This document shows positions 50,690 to 62,618 of a DNA stretch of 64,000 nucleotides, one piece after another. Where the stretch lies: positions 4,670,001-4,734,000 of the forward strand of contig NC_087192.1 in the NCBI RefSeq assembly GCF_035594125.1, read 5' to 3'. The stretch comes from Scylla paramamosain. Its lineage: Eukaryota > Arthropoda > Malacostraca > Decapoda > Portunidae. The first letter of the stretch is position 1. Every line of letters starts with the position of its first letter. Under the pieces are notes generated by a model that saw only the letters and a program-made list of their open reading frames with translations, was not told where the DNA came from and did not search any database. Position numbers and translations under genes: made by a program.

Positions 50690-51175
50690 ACTTAATCTAT
50701 CCTTTTCTTTTCTCTTTTGTCCATTTATTTTTGTAGATGTATTCATTCTTGCTTTTCTTTTTTTATTTTTTTTTATTGGTTTCACTTAAGGATTTGTTCA
50801 TATACGTCTATTTTTTTTTTTTTTTTGTTAATTATCTCCCTTCTTTCCTTCCTATTTTCCTTCCTTCTTTTCCATTTTCTTCTTATCCTCGTTTCTCCAC
50901 CCATCCATTCTCCTTTCACGTCATATTTTCTTCAATCTGCGTCTTGTTTTCATTCACACATTTTTCCTTTTTTTATATATTTTCTCCCACCTTCCTTCCT
51001 CCTTTGCTTCTTTTCCTTTTACCATTCTTTCTATCCGTCACTTCACTCCTCTTTCACGTCATATTTTCTTTACGTATCATCCTGCTTTCGTTCTTTTTCT
51101 TTCATTCTTTCCTCTCCATCTTTTTCACTTCCTACTAATATTTTTCCTCTACTTTCTTCCCGAGAGAGTTTTTTC
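50690..51175. repeat. T-rich tract with a 138-bp tandem duplication
   Basis: TTTCACGTCATATTTTCTT starts at 50914 and 51052. Both copies continue with C..TC.GTCTTG or TATCATCCTG and TTTTCATTC or TTTCGTTC, and both are preceded by CACTTCACTCCTC- or CCATCCATTCTCC-like DNA. Confidence 0.8.
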
Positions 51176-51207
51176 TTTTTTGCGAGAAACAAACAATATC
51201 TAGTAGT

Positions 51208-51707
<500 letters not shown>

Positions 51708-51710
<3 letters not shown>

Positions 51711-52340
51711 AAACGGACAGGCAGGCAAAAAAAAAAAAAAGCAGACCATTAAAAAAGACCTCAGTGACCCTCAGATCGTCATAGAGCTCTCCAGCAGCAA
51801 AACAATATCTAACCCCAGGAGACACGCAAAAAACATAGCAGTTAGCATTGAATATTCCATCAGTATCTCCCTCCCGCCTGGCCCCGAGCTGGATTCCTCT
51901 GTCCCCTTCCCCGCCAACCAACCAACTTTTCGGCTCAGTCTTATCTCCTGGGCATTATCGATTGAGACTCCGACTAATCTTGGGACTTTTACGACTCTGG
52001 GAATCCTAAAGTATCGAGTAAAGTAAAGGGTGAACAGAAATATTTTACCAGGATTCCGCACCCGATAATCACAAAATCTGCTGACGTACAGTTTTGCTTC
52101 TTGTAAGTTTGTCTCGCGCATAGTTTTCCGTGTGATTTGAAAATTTCTCTTATTGGATTTTTTTTTTTTTTTTTTGTCTCTGCTGGTGTGAGTTATCGTG
52201 GTAATTCTGAATGGAGGCTGGTGAAAGGGTGGAGATTGGAAGGTATTGGTGTTGAGTTAACGTGGAAAAATGAACAGCATTAGCGGTGAAGAGATAGCTG
52301 GATGGAATAGGTATTGTTGGATGTTGTATACTGAGACATG
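51708..52340. other. Unique DNA
   Basis: Mixed, with A13 near 51729 and T21 near 52159 runs. Minus-strand frames here are unrecognised. No gene called. Confidence 0.45.
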
Positions 52341-52735
52341 TGGATGAGACGCATGTGGAAGTAAGGGAAAAAAGAAGGAGTGGAACGATACCAAAAGTGA
52401 GGGTGCAGTGGAAGTGAGTAATGGGAGAGGAGACGCAGGTGGAGCCAGTAGAGTAGAAGCCCTAGTTGGGGAGCGTGAAAAAGGAGCATGTGGAAGTGAA
52501 GGAATAGAAGTGGAAGGGCACCAAAGCTCCATGGTGTAGTGGAAGAGGCAGGAGGAGAGGAGATGCTGGTGGTGTCTGTAGAGTAGAGGCCTTGATTGTG
52601 TGATGAGGAAAAAGTGCCAGTGGAATCAAAGAAATAGGAGTGGAAAGGCAGCAGGAGTTCGTGGTATAGTGGCGGATCAGGAGAGTGAGGAGTGGGAGAA
52701 GAGGCGCTGGTGGTGGCGGCGGCGGCGGAGTCGTG
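52341..52735. repeat. Three-copy tandem array, ~132-bp unit, upstream of the exchanger
   Basis: GCATGTGGAAGT starts at 52351 and 52486, and the third copy (GCCAGTGGAATC) at 52616; steps are 135 and 130 bp. Copies also share GGAGTGGAA.G.CACCAAA, GTGTAGTGGAAG, GGAGAGGAGA.GC.GGTGG and GTAGAGTAGAAGCC.TAGTTG blocks. It ends 180 bp before the candidate 5' UTR exon, so it sits where proximal regulatory DNA of the exchanger would be. Confidence 0.85.
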
Positions 52736-52914
52736 GCATTAATTCCTGTAACATTAATGGCGTAAAGCTGCCTTGGAATTAAATAAAGCCCCACAGACCC
52801 CATGCAAGAGCGGGGATCCAGAATTAGATAGGTTTTAGGTAAGAGGGTATGATGACCTTGGGGGCGAAAGCGATTGAGGTGGTTGATCAATAGTGATGAC
52901 AGTGCCATAGTTGC

Positions 52915-53012
52915 TAGTGGTTTGGCCGCTCAGTGGTGCCGGTGCAGCCGCCTCGACAGTACCTCGCCCGCCAGCTCGCTCGCTCTCCGGCCGTAAAGGA
53001 CAGTGCCGCTAG
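52915..53012 (+). other. Candidate 5' UTR exon of the exchanger
   Basis: A GC-rich segment (GGTGCCGGTGCAGCCGCC, then CTCGCCCGCCAGCTCGC) ends in GCCGCTAG followed by GTGAGG, a good donor with GT at 53013-53014. It lacks an ATG-led frame, so it would be non-coding. The next strong acceptor on the same strand is at 54530-54531, 1.5 kb downstream. The link is inference from position, composition and the donor; transcript data would settle it. Confidence 0.3.
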
Positions 53013-53031
53013 GTGAGGACAGTGACTTTGT

Positions 53032-53342
53032 GTGTATGTGTGGATAAGTGTTTGTGTAGCTGTGGGTGTGTGGGTGTGAGTGTGTTTTTGTGTGTTTGTG
53101 TGCTTGTGACGGGCGGGGAGACTGGTGGTAAGGTGGATACGTGTAGAGTGTAAGTGCGTTGTGTGTGTGTGTGTGGGTGGGTGGGTGGCTGAGTGGGTGG
53201 GTGGGTGGGTGGGTGGGTGTGTAAGTGAGGGAAGGTATGTTCTGGAAAGTGCACATTTCTTGATACAGTTGCTGATTGTGCTACGAACACTGAAAAAAAT
53301 CTGTCAGAAAGTAGGTCAGTAGTGATCTTTTTTATCGACTCT

Positions 53343-53395
<53 letters not shown>

Positions 53396-53400
53396 TGTGC
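53032..53400. repeat. GT/GGGT-rich DNA and (GT)n
   Basis: Degenerate GTGTTTGTG words, (GGGT)n 53174-53220 and (GT)n 53345-53400 with GTAT and GCGT variants. Confidence 0.9.
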
Positions 53401-53650
53401 GTGCGTTGTGGTAGCGGTGGTGGCGGCAACGGAAGCACTGCAGTGGCCACGGCGGGGAGGTGACAGTCTGGTGCGGGAATCAATGAAGGTGTGATGTGTC
53501 GCAACAACTGGTGAACAGCAGCGAGCAGTGAGTGGCGGCAGTGTGTGAGGGGCGCAAGATGGGGCGACAGCTGGGCGTCAAGCGAATGCCACCACCCTGC
53601 CCTGGAAGAACTGTGTGAGGCAAGGAGGAGGCGTTTGGGAGTGTCGGATT

Positions 53651-53713
<63 letters not shown>

Positions 53714-54130
53714 GGTCCATAAACGCCAAAACGATAACTGTCGTGGCATAAAGTGAGGCAGTTTCCTAAAGGACAGTGTTGCTGGTGGACGTTTCCATCA
53801 CACTAAGAAGACTACTCGTTTGAAGACCGCTAGAAAATAGTGCTGCTGTGTCAGTGAAGAATAAGAATATTGCATTTCTTACGTGAGGCTTCGTGGAAAT
53901 CTGTGGCAGAGTTTCATAGAAGTGCAATGGACGAGTTTGCTGAGGTGCGGGTGACGTAACTGTTACAGCGACGTTATGACACTTTAGGGATTTTCTAACA
54001 TTCGAAGGAACAAAAGTAAAATAATATGTGTGCTGGACGTGGAATAATGGCTGTAATTGTAAATAATAAATAACGCTACTGACCCTCATCGGTGAAGGGG
54101 GAGGGAAGGGGGACTCGGCCGCCGCAGCCT
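53401..54130. other. GC-rich DNA with (GA)n between candidate exon and exchanger exon
   Basis: GC-rich and CpG-rich at 53405-53640 (GGTGGCGGCAACGG-type words), then (GA)n 53652-53710, then mixed AT-rich DNA. It may be intron or part of the promoter region. No coding exon recognised. Confidence 0.45.
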
Positions 54131-54190
54131 ACCACCACCCCCACCACCACCACCACCACCACCACCACCACCACCACCACCACCACCACC
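54131..54190. repeat. (CAC)n microsatellite
   Basis: About 60 bp of (CAC)n with two CCC variants, 340 bp upstream of the exchanger exon. Confidence 0.95.
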
Positions 54191-54503
54191 CACCCGTCCC
54201 CCTCCATCCACCGCCAGTTGAAAGGTGTTGTGCTGCCTGCTGGCTGAAAAGTAATCAGGTTATCATAAAGAGCGCACTTTCATGTTTGTTTGTCTTTTCT
54301 TTACTGCATTGGACGCTAAAGTTCAGTATAAGATTTCTTTCGCGTGTTGCTTGTGTCGATGGCAGCCATCGTATGGCCGGGTGGCCGTTCCCTTTGCATC
54401 GCGGGGCTACAAGATAAATGAGAGGCAAATGGCCCACCAGTCATAATTCATGGTTGTTTGTCTACAAGCCGCGCCGCTGCAGAATGCGGGCCTCAACTCA
54501 TTT

Positions 54504-54531
54504 CTAACTGGTGTTTTCTTTCTCCTTGCAG
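54504..54531 (+). other. Branch point, polypyrimidine tract and splice acceptor
   Basis: CTAAC (54504-54508) matches the yUnAy branch consensus and lies about 25 bases before the exon. It is followed by TGTTTTCTTTCTCCTTGCAG, a strong pyrimidine tract and AG at 54530-54531. This fixes the left edge of the exon at 54532. An ATG at 54450 in the same frame lies in the intron and is not the start. Confidence 0.8.
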
Positions 54532-54534
54532 GAC

Positions 54535-54606
54535 ATGATGGTGAGAGCACGCCCGGCGGGGACGTATCCTCGTCTCCAACAGTGACCGCCGCCGCCCATG
54601 CAATGA
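54535..54606 (+). promoter_or_regulatory. Two upstream open frames ahead of the exchanger start
   Basis: If this exon holds the true start, its leader carries two short frames. The first opens at tandem ATGs (54535 and 54538; the second has A at -3 and G at +4, a strong context) and stops at TGA 54583-54585 after 16 codons. The second is ATG-CAA-TGA at 54598-54606; its stop overlaps the exchanger ATG as ATGA. Such leaders usually lower main-frame translation and rely on leaky scanning or re-initiation. If an upstream exon supplies an in-frame start instead, neither would matter. Confidence 0.35.
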
Positions 54607-55463
54607 CAGCCATTCCTCGAAACGCGCCCCTCCGGCGGCGTCGCCGCTGGCACGGCCTGCTGCAGCTGGGAGGGGTTACCGTTTTCACCTTCGGCTTTGT
54701 GGGCGCCGCCATCTTGCTGCAGGGGGCGCCATCCCCACCCTACGCTTCCCGACACTTATCCCCTCGAAATATCCGGCTCTCTGCGGGTTCAAGATCCCTC
54801 CTCCAGGCGACCTCAACAGAGCAGAGTGAGGTTCCTGAGACTTCCCCCGAGCCCGCCAATGAGTCTGCTCCCGCCGATGACCCGCTCTTCCCGCCCGACC
54901 TCTTCACGCTGGAAGAGCGGAGAAAGGGCGCCATCCTGCTCCATGTGCTGGGCATGATATACATGTTCGTGGCCCTCGCCATCGTGTGCGACGAGTTCTT
55001 TGTGCCCGCTCTTGACGTCATCATAGAGAAGCTGCAGATCTCAGAGGACGTCGCCGGCGCCACGTTCATGGCCGCTGGCGGCTCTGCCCCGGAACTGTTC
55101 ACGTCCGTCATCGGCGTGTTCATCAGCTTCGACGACGTGGGCATCGGCACCATCGTGGGCTCGGCTGTGTTTAATATTTTGTTTGTGATCGGCATGTGTG
55201 TGTTGTTTTCCAAGACGGTGTTAGACTTGACGTGGTGGCCGCTGTTCCGCGACGTGACCTTCTACAGCATAGCGCTGCTCATGCTGGTGGTGTGCTTTTT
55301 GGATAACAATGTGTACTGGTACGAGGCTCTCGTCATGTTCCTTTTGTACATTGCCTATTGCCTATTCATGAAGTTCAACGCCGACGTTGAGCGCTTCGTC
55401 AAGAAACACCTCAACCGCAACAAGGTGACCCGCGTCTGCTCCACCGACCAACTTGTGCCAAAC
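54603..55463 (+). CDS. K+-dependent Na+/Ca2+ exchanger (NCKX/SLC24), N-terminal coding exon
   Basis: Family role: NCKX proteins export Ca2+ and K+ across the plasma membrane in exchange for Na+. This exon encodes 287 residues from ATG 54603 to a phase-0 donor (AAC then GTGAGT). Residues 1-20 are basic (five Arg in a row at 11-15), 21-40 form a signal-anchor-like hydrophobic segment, and 41-100 are a Ser/Pro/Glu-rich extracellular stretch with one N-glycosylation site (NES, 86). A membrane segment at 109-128 leads into CDEFFVPAL (129-137), typical of NCKX. The alpha-1 repeat spans about 150-198, with [10 protein letters not shown] (159-168) and GSAVFNIL (186-193); Glu164 sits where a conserved ion-binding acid of the family lies. 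Membrane segments follow at about 219-232 and 239-256, then the start of the large cytosolic loop. GC-ending codons dominate, unlike the surrounding DNA. Alpha-2 and the C-terminal half are absent from the window. The frame is also open from the exon edge at 54532, so an upstream start is possible. It resembles the Nckx30C/SLC24A1-A2 branch. Confidence 0.93.
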
Positions 55464-55469
55464 GTGAGT
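55464..55469 (+). other. Splice donor of the exchanger exon
   Basis: GTGAGT directly follows codon 287 in phase 0. A weaker alternative, AAG then GTGACC, lies about 45 bases upstream (after NRNK). Read-through of the donor would add 37 codons of unrelated, non-family sequence before a TAG at 55575-55577, giving a truncated protein. Confidence 0.8.
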
Positions 55470-56310
55470 ACCGCCTCCCTCACTGCTCCGTGTACCTTGC
55501 TGCCGTGCCTTGCCACCCTCATGTTCCACACAGTGACTCCGGCAGGACTGCCAGTAGACCGGTCCATCATGGCTTAGTGCAACACGCTCACTCTCCTCCC
55601 ATGGCTGTCAGGGCCAGGGAGGACAAAATTATCCGTTGTGGAAATATAGACACTTTTCTGCCATAAGACACCAGAAAGACATCCAATATCACATTGTTAC
55701 AAACACTGCTTGAAGGAACCCATGGTAGTTAAGCTGATCTCAGTCACACCGACGATCGGGATCAGGTTTGTCCCTCGCTTCGTTTTGACAGTATTAATCT
55801 TCCCCTACAAAGTTGTTCCAAATCGCCGCGTCCCAAACCCACCAACCGCGCCGCTCCTCCGTCATTCACGACACCCATATCCCCGACACATTACCCCTAA
55901 CACCTGTACCCACACTTAAGATGCGCAATCGTCTGCCTAACATATTAAACCCAATGTATAATCACAAACACTAGCATCGCACTAGTAGTTCCGTTCGTCC
56001 CTTCACCTTTCCTGTTCCCTTCCTGTCCCTATCGCGTCCCTTCAGCACCCGGTCATGCCCTAACGTAAAGTCCCCTGCAAAGTCTAGCTCTCCCTTATGA
56101 GGCCAACGTGGCGATCGACTTACTGCTCGGATTAGGAAGTCGTCATAGAGAATACTGTGTTCTCATTACCACCTACATTCCCTCACAGCCGCGGGTCAGC
56201 GTCTCGCCCCGCCTCGTGCACACCAGCTTGGGTTCACCATCTGATTTTACTCTGATGGGGGATAAGTAACATGGGACGCCTCTTAGTTCATAGGGTTCGA
56301 AGTTAAAACT

Positions 56311-56314
<4 letters not shown>
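55464..56314 (+). other. Start of exchanger intron, unique DNA
   Basis: Mixed sequence with CpG and C-rich words. No further exchanger exon is recognisable; the family's alpha-2 signature is not seen in any + frame to the end of the window. Confidence 0.6.
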
Positions 56315-57240
<926 letters not shown>

Positions 57241-57480
57241 CCTTCACACAACCTCGGCGGCGGCAGCACCAGCTAATGACTCCTCTGGAAATAGCCTGAT
57301 ATCGCCTTCCCCCTCCCTTTCGATCAAGCGGCCTCCCTTCGCCTCTTCAGCTCGCCTCTTCCATCTTCACCCTCCCTCCGTCGCCGCCTTTCCCTCTTGT
57401 GAGTTACAGCTTTACCACCGGCCCCTCGCATGTGTTAAGGCCGGGGGCGAGGGGGAGAAGGCTTGCTGAGGGAAGGAGAG
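57241..57480. other. GC-rich patch in the intron
   Basis: About 240 bases with GGCGGCGGCAGC, CCGTCGCCGCC and GGCCGGGGGCGAGG. A + frame is open through it but continues from a Ser-Leu repeat and is not recognised. It could be a regulatory element; nothing more can be said. Confidence 0.35.
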
Positions 57481-58360
57481 GGGAGAACAAGGGCAAGCGC
57501 TCTGGGTAAAGGGGATAACGCTACACTCTTTTATTCGCTGTATAAGACGCGGCACGTGGGGATGCTTCTGTTTAGGTGTTTTGTTTTCAAGAGGAGGAGG
57601 AAGAGGAGGAGGAGGGAATGATGGCTGTAAGTCTAAAGTAGGATAACAGAGGAAATACTTGAGGTTATGGCTATCTTTTCAGTAAGTGTTTAACATTTTT
57701 TTATATATATTTTTTTTTCTCCTTGATGTACGTAAAGAGCAGGTGTTTTGAGAAGTATGGCATTTCGTTGCTTTATTTCAGTAACGCTAGACGATTCGAC
57801 TGAGGAGTAATTAAAACAACACGCACTGGAATATTTGAACCGCCTGATTACTGTTCTGTCAGTGGCTTTATTTTTCAGAACTATATTATAAACTCTATAT
57901 CTGAGGTTGACGTGGTTAAGGGTGTGAATGACGTGTGTGTGTGAAGGTGTGGTGCTTTGTCTGGGCCGCTCCGTGTGAAATTGCCGGTCTGATATACAGG
58001 TAGATAGACACTCTAGATAAATTTGCAATAGACAGTTTTATTACTATAGGCAAGCCATATAAAGTACTCAAAGATGTATTCCTCATTCTTATACATGAAT
58101 ATCTACGTAAACGACACAGAGGAATAATGAATAAAGTTAAATTAAAGTGAGTAAATCAATGATGGTGATGGTTTCCCTGGTGTTGATGATGATGATGATG
58201 CTTAAAATTCCAGCTGACCGAGTCTTCAAACACACGAAATAAACACGGAAAGTTCGGACAGAAAAGTGTGAACAAAAATAATTGGAAACAAGTTCAATTA
58301 TAATTCATATTTCAATAGAGCGGTTTATTGAGTCTGATCGGGAGGGCTGAAAAACACCCG

Positions 58361-58363
<3 letters not shown>
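57481..58363. other. Unique AT-rich intron DNA
   Basis: Mixed, with a GGAGGAGG run near 57592-57615 and a short (GAT)n at 58183-58200. No gene seen. Confidence 0.5.
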
Positions 58364-58444
<81 letters not shown>

Positions 58445-58620
58445 GGGCAGCGGCCGAGGACATCAAAGGGTGCAGGCGTGAGGATGTTTTTCACCTCGAG
58501 GCCTCAATTGCATTTGTGGTTTTCAGAATAAAAGAAAAAAATATGACAGGGAACGAAAAATATATAGAGAAAAATTCACTTTTAATTAATGATAACACAG
58601 CGCGATTTTATTTATCTTTC

Positions 58621-58660
<40 letters not shown>
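58364..58660. repeat. (GA)n and (GT)n
   Basis: (GA)n 58364-58441 and (GT)n 58624-58660 with unique DNA between. Confidence 0.96.
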
Positions 58661-58661
<1 letters not shown>

Positions 58662-58805
58662 GATAAATGGAAATTGGAAGACATCAATAAGGGCGACCTT
58701 GACGTATCGAAAGGTGTGAAAAACAACTTAGTGGGTCACGGAGGAGTGGACGGCGGAAAGGGTCTGGGAGGGGAGGGAAGGGGGCTTAATGGGGCGTAGA
58801 GAACT

Positions 58806-58808
<3 letters not shown>

Positions 58809-58889
<81 letters not shown>

Positions 58890-58926
58890 GAATATTTGTC
58901 GAAGAAAGCCCCTGTGATGTGAAATA

Positions 58927-59020
<94 letters not shown>

Positions 59021-59165
59021 ACAGTTACAGCCACTTAATTAAAAAGATCGAGCATCCTCCTTCTCCTCTTCCTCATCCTCCTCCTCCTCCTCCTCCTCCT
59101 CCTCCTCCTCCTCCTCCTCCTCCTCCTCCTCCTCCTCCTCCTCCTCCTCCTCCTCCTCCTTCTTC
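58809..59165. repeat. (GA)n, (AC)n and (CTC)n cluster
   Basis: (GA)n 58809-58886, (AC)n 58929-59014 and (CTC)n 59069-59163, three different motifs within 360 bp. The (AC)n can pair with the (GT)n at 58624-58660. Confidence 0.96.
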
Positions 59166-59308
59166 TCTTCCTTGTCCCTCCGTAGCAGTAGGAGGCATTC
59201 AATATGTAAATAATTGGTTGTTGCTACGGGCAGCCACTCCTGTTGACCAGCCCAATATGGTGGTATCGATCCTCGCCCCGCCTCCTGCTGCCTTTCTTCA
59301 TCTACCTT

Positions 59309-59310
<2 letters not shown>

Positions 59311-59398
<88 letters not shown>
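59311..59398. repeat. (CT)n microsatellite
   Basis: About 88 bp of pure (CT)n. Confidence 0.98.
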
Positions 59399-59401
<3 letters not shown>

Positions 59402-60053
59402 TTCGTTGTCTATCTCATGATTTTTTTGCAATTTTTTGTGTCTTTTTAGCTTCCTCCTGCTTTTCCTTCTTTTTTCTTCTCCTTTTTAATGTTTTCTTGT
59501 TTTTTCCTTCCCTTTTATCGCTTCTACTCACTTTTCTTGATTCCTCTGACTGTATCTCCCTTCATTTCGTCTCCATATTTTTACCCCTTTGTTTTTTAAT
59601 TCATTCCTCCTTCCTTCTTGTCTCCATCTTCCATATTCCTTTATCTTCATTCTCTCTTTCTTTCTCTCCCTACTTCTCTTTCTTACCTCTTACATCTCTC
59701 CTTTCACTCTCTCCTCTCCCTCGTTTACCTCTCACTCTTTTTGTTCTTCCTCTTGCGTGTAGCACTTGCCTTCTTCCATAACAATAATTCTTCACCCTCC
59801 TCCTCCTCCTCCTCCTCCTCCTTCCCTCTAATGTAGCTTTTTACTTCTCTCCTCTTTCCTCCTTTATGTGTCCCCTCTCTTCATCTTCTCTCTTCCTTTC
59901 CTTATTTGTTGTTTTATTTGACAGCTCTTTTCATCTTCTCCGTGTCTCATCTTCCTCCTCCTCCTCTTCCTTCTCTTTTTTTTTTCTTTCCCCTTCCCAA
60001 CAAGTCTTTCCAATTATTAGCGTAACATTAACATATCGGGTCATTTCACGTCC

Positions 60054-60054
<1 letters not shown>
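59399..60054. repeat. Polypyrimidine tract with (CTC)n
   Basis: About 650 bases of irregular T/C-rich DNA with (CTC)n at 59796-59821. Open frames are compositional. Confidence 0.55.
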
Positions 60055-60258
<204 letters not shown>

Positions 60259-60309
60259 TTCTCTCTCATTTATCAAAGTATCAGTTTAAGTACTGAGGGA
60301 GTCGCTACT

Positions 60310-60985
60310 GAAGGAGGTGGAGGAGGGGGAGGAGGAGGAAGAGGAAAGGAGGAAGAAGAGGGAAGGGGGAGAAAGAGGGAAGGAGGATAGGTTACTGCTG
60401 TTGGAGGAGGAGGGAAAGGAAGGTGGAGGGAGGTTGAGGAAGAAGAGGAGAGAAAGGAAGGTGAAGGGAGAAAGAGGAGGAGGAAAAGAAGAAGAAGAAG
60501 AAGAAAAAGAAGAAGAAAAAAAGAAGAAGAAGAAGAAGAAGAAGAAGAAAAAAAAAAAAGAGAAAGGAAGGTGGAGGAAGAAGGAGGAGGAGGAGAAGGA
60601 AGACTAGTGTTGTCGAGACTCGGACCCTTCAGGTAATGACGTGGCCAGGACGTGACAGATTGGCAGGTTTGCAAGGAGGACGAAAATGATCAGCCTTATG
60701 GAGGTAGACGAGGGAAGGAAGACTGAAGGAGGAGAAGAAGAAGAAGGAGGAGAAGGAGGGAGAGTGCTCAATACCCGTGGAGTGGAGCATGGGACTTCGG
60801 GGACAGCGTAAAAGTAGGAATGGAGAAAGGAGAAAAAGCGGAAGGAATGGAAGAGGAAGCAAGGGATGAAGGAAAGGAGGGAGTGAGAAATATGAAGAAG
60901 AGTAAGAGGAGTGTTCAATATCCTTGGAGTGGAGTGGAGGAATGAAGGAAAGAAGTGGAGGAGAAGGAGGAGGAAGAGGAGGAGG
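60310..60985. repeat. Long polypurine tract with a 147-bp duplication
   Basis: Almost all A and G at 60315-60602, including (GAA)n 60487-60548, and again at 60715-60990. GAGTGCTCAATACCCGTGG at 60762 matches GAGTGTTCAATATCCTTGG at 60909, both followed by AGTGGAG, which shows tandem duplication within the second half. Confidence 0.7.
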
Positions 60986-61344
60986 AGGACAACCATTTTC
61001 TCCTGTGACATCGATCTGACGCAAGAGGTTCAAGTGGTCTGCGTAACACTTCGTAGTCCAGTTTGATGTAAAAGAAGAAGGAAAAAAAAAACTGAGATGG
61101 TGAACACTGGTAAATACAAATTGTTGAGTTTGAGGTAAAATAAATAAAAAAATAAATAAAAAATTACCTGGGAACGCGAAAGAACTAAATACTAATAAGA
61201 ACAGAGTGTGTTGCGTCAAGGTGTGTTGTGTTGTGCTATGCTGGAGTGCGTGTGTGTGTAGGAGTGTAAGGGTGTTTAAGTTGTGAGTGTATCTACCAGG
61301 TACTTGTATTGTATAACCAGACAGGCGTATATGTATGACAGCAT
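60986..61344. other. Unique intron DNA
   Basis: Mixed, with AATAAATAAAAAAATAAATAA near 61140-61160 and GTGTGTTG words near 61205-61260. No gene seen. Confidence 0.5.
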
Positions 61345-61482
61345 GTGTGAGTTAGGTGTTAGTAGAGTCAGGTGTATGAAGTAGTCGTGTGGGTAGCTAG
61401 ACAAGCGTGTGAAGCAGGTGTCTGTAGAGGTAATCAAGTGTGAGACAGGTGTAGATCTAGTCAGGTGTGAGGCAGGTACGAC
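61345..61482. repeat. ~30-bp minisatellite, five diverged copies
   Basis: GTGTGAGxCAGGTGTxxxTAG.GTCA-like units begin near 61345, 61371, 61406, 61438 and 61465; steps are about 26-35 bp. Confidence 0.7.
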
Positions 61483-61514
61483 TTTCACACGACAAGGTAA
61501 TGATGTAGATGAAG

Positions 61515-61636
<122 letters not shown>

Positions 61637-61798
61637 CCGTAAAAGGCCCGAAGCGTGATTTTGACACAGACTTTATAACATTTAACATAATCCGTTACTT
61701 CATTTTGTCTCATTTATCCTTATATTTATTTCATATTCTCATTCCAATCGCTGGCAATCTCCAAAGAATGCCCCGTAAATATCCAGGCGTTGATTGGC

Positions 61799-61912
61799 TG
61801 GGAGTGTTGTCACCTGCGCCAAATGACTCCTAAAGCGAGCCGAGTTACGCTTTTACTGCCTGGGATTGTTAACACCTGCGCCGAATGACTCTGAGGGTGA
61901 GCCGATTTACGC
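61799..61912. repeat. Two-copy tandem duplication, 62-bp step
   Basis: TGGGAGTGTTGTCACCTGCG at 61799 matches TGGGATTGTTAACACCTGCG at 61861; both continue with CC(A/G)AATGACTC, a short variable part, and GAGCCGA(G/T)TTACGC. Identity over 52 bp is high by eye (about 80 percent). The first copy is preceded by GATTGGCTG, an inverted CCAAT word. Confidence 0.85.
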
Positions 61913-61929
61913 ACTTAGAGAAGAGGATC

Positions 61930-61931
<2 letters not shown>

Positions 61932-61960
<29 letters not shown>

Positions 61961-61974
61961 TGTGTGTGTGTGTG
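61932..61974. repeat. (GA)n-(GT)n compound
   Basis: Short (GA)n passing directly into (GT)n. Confidence 0.95.

Positions 61975-62616
<642 letters not shown>

Positions 62617-62618
<2 letters not shown>

Noticed and set aside
53545..53751. Arg-Glu-rich frame upstream of the exchanger
   Set aside because: It starts at GTG and its core is a (GA)n translation; not a protein.
54450..54531. ATG at 54450 as the exchanger start
   Set aside because: The branch point, pyrimidine tract and CAG acceptor at 54504-54531 lie between it and the conserved sequence, so it is intronic.
55464..55577. Continuation of the exchanger frame to the TAG at 55575
   Set aside because: The consensus donor GTGAGT lies exactly at the end of family-like sequence; the 37 extra codons do not resemble the family.
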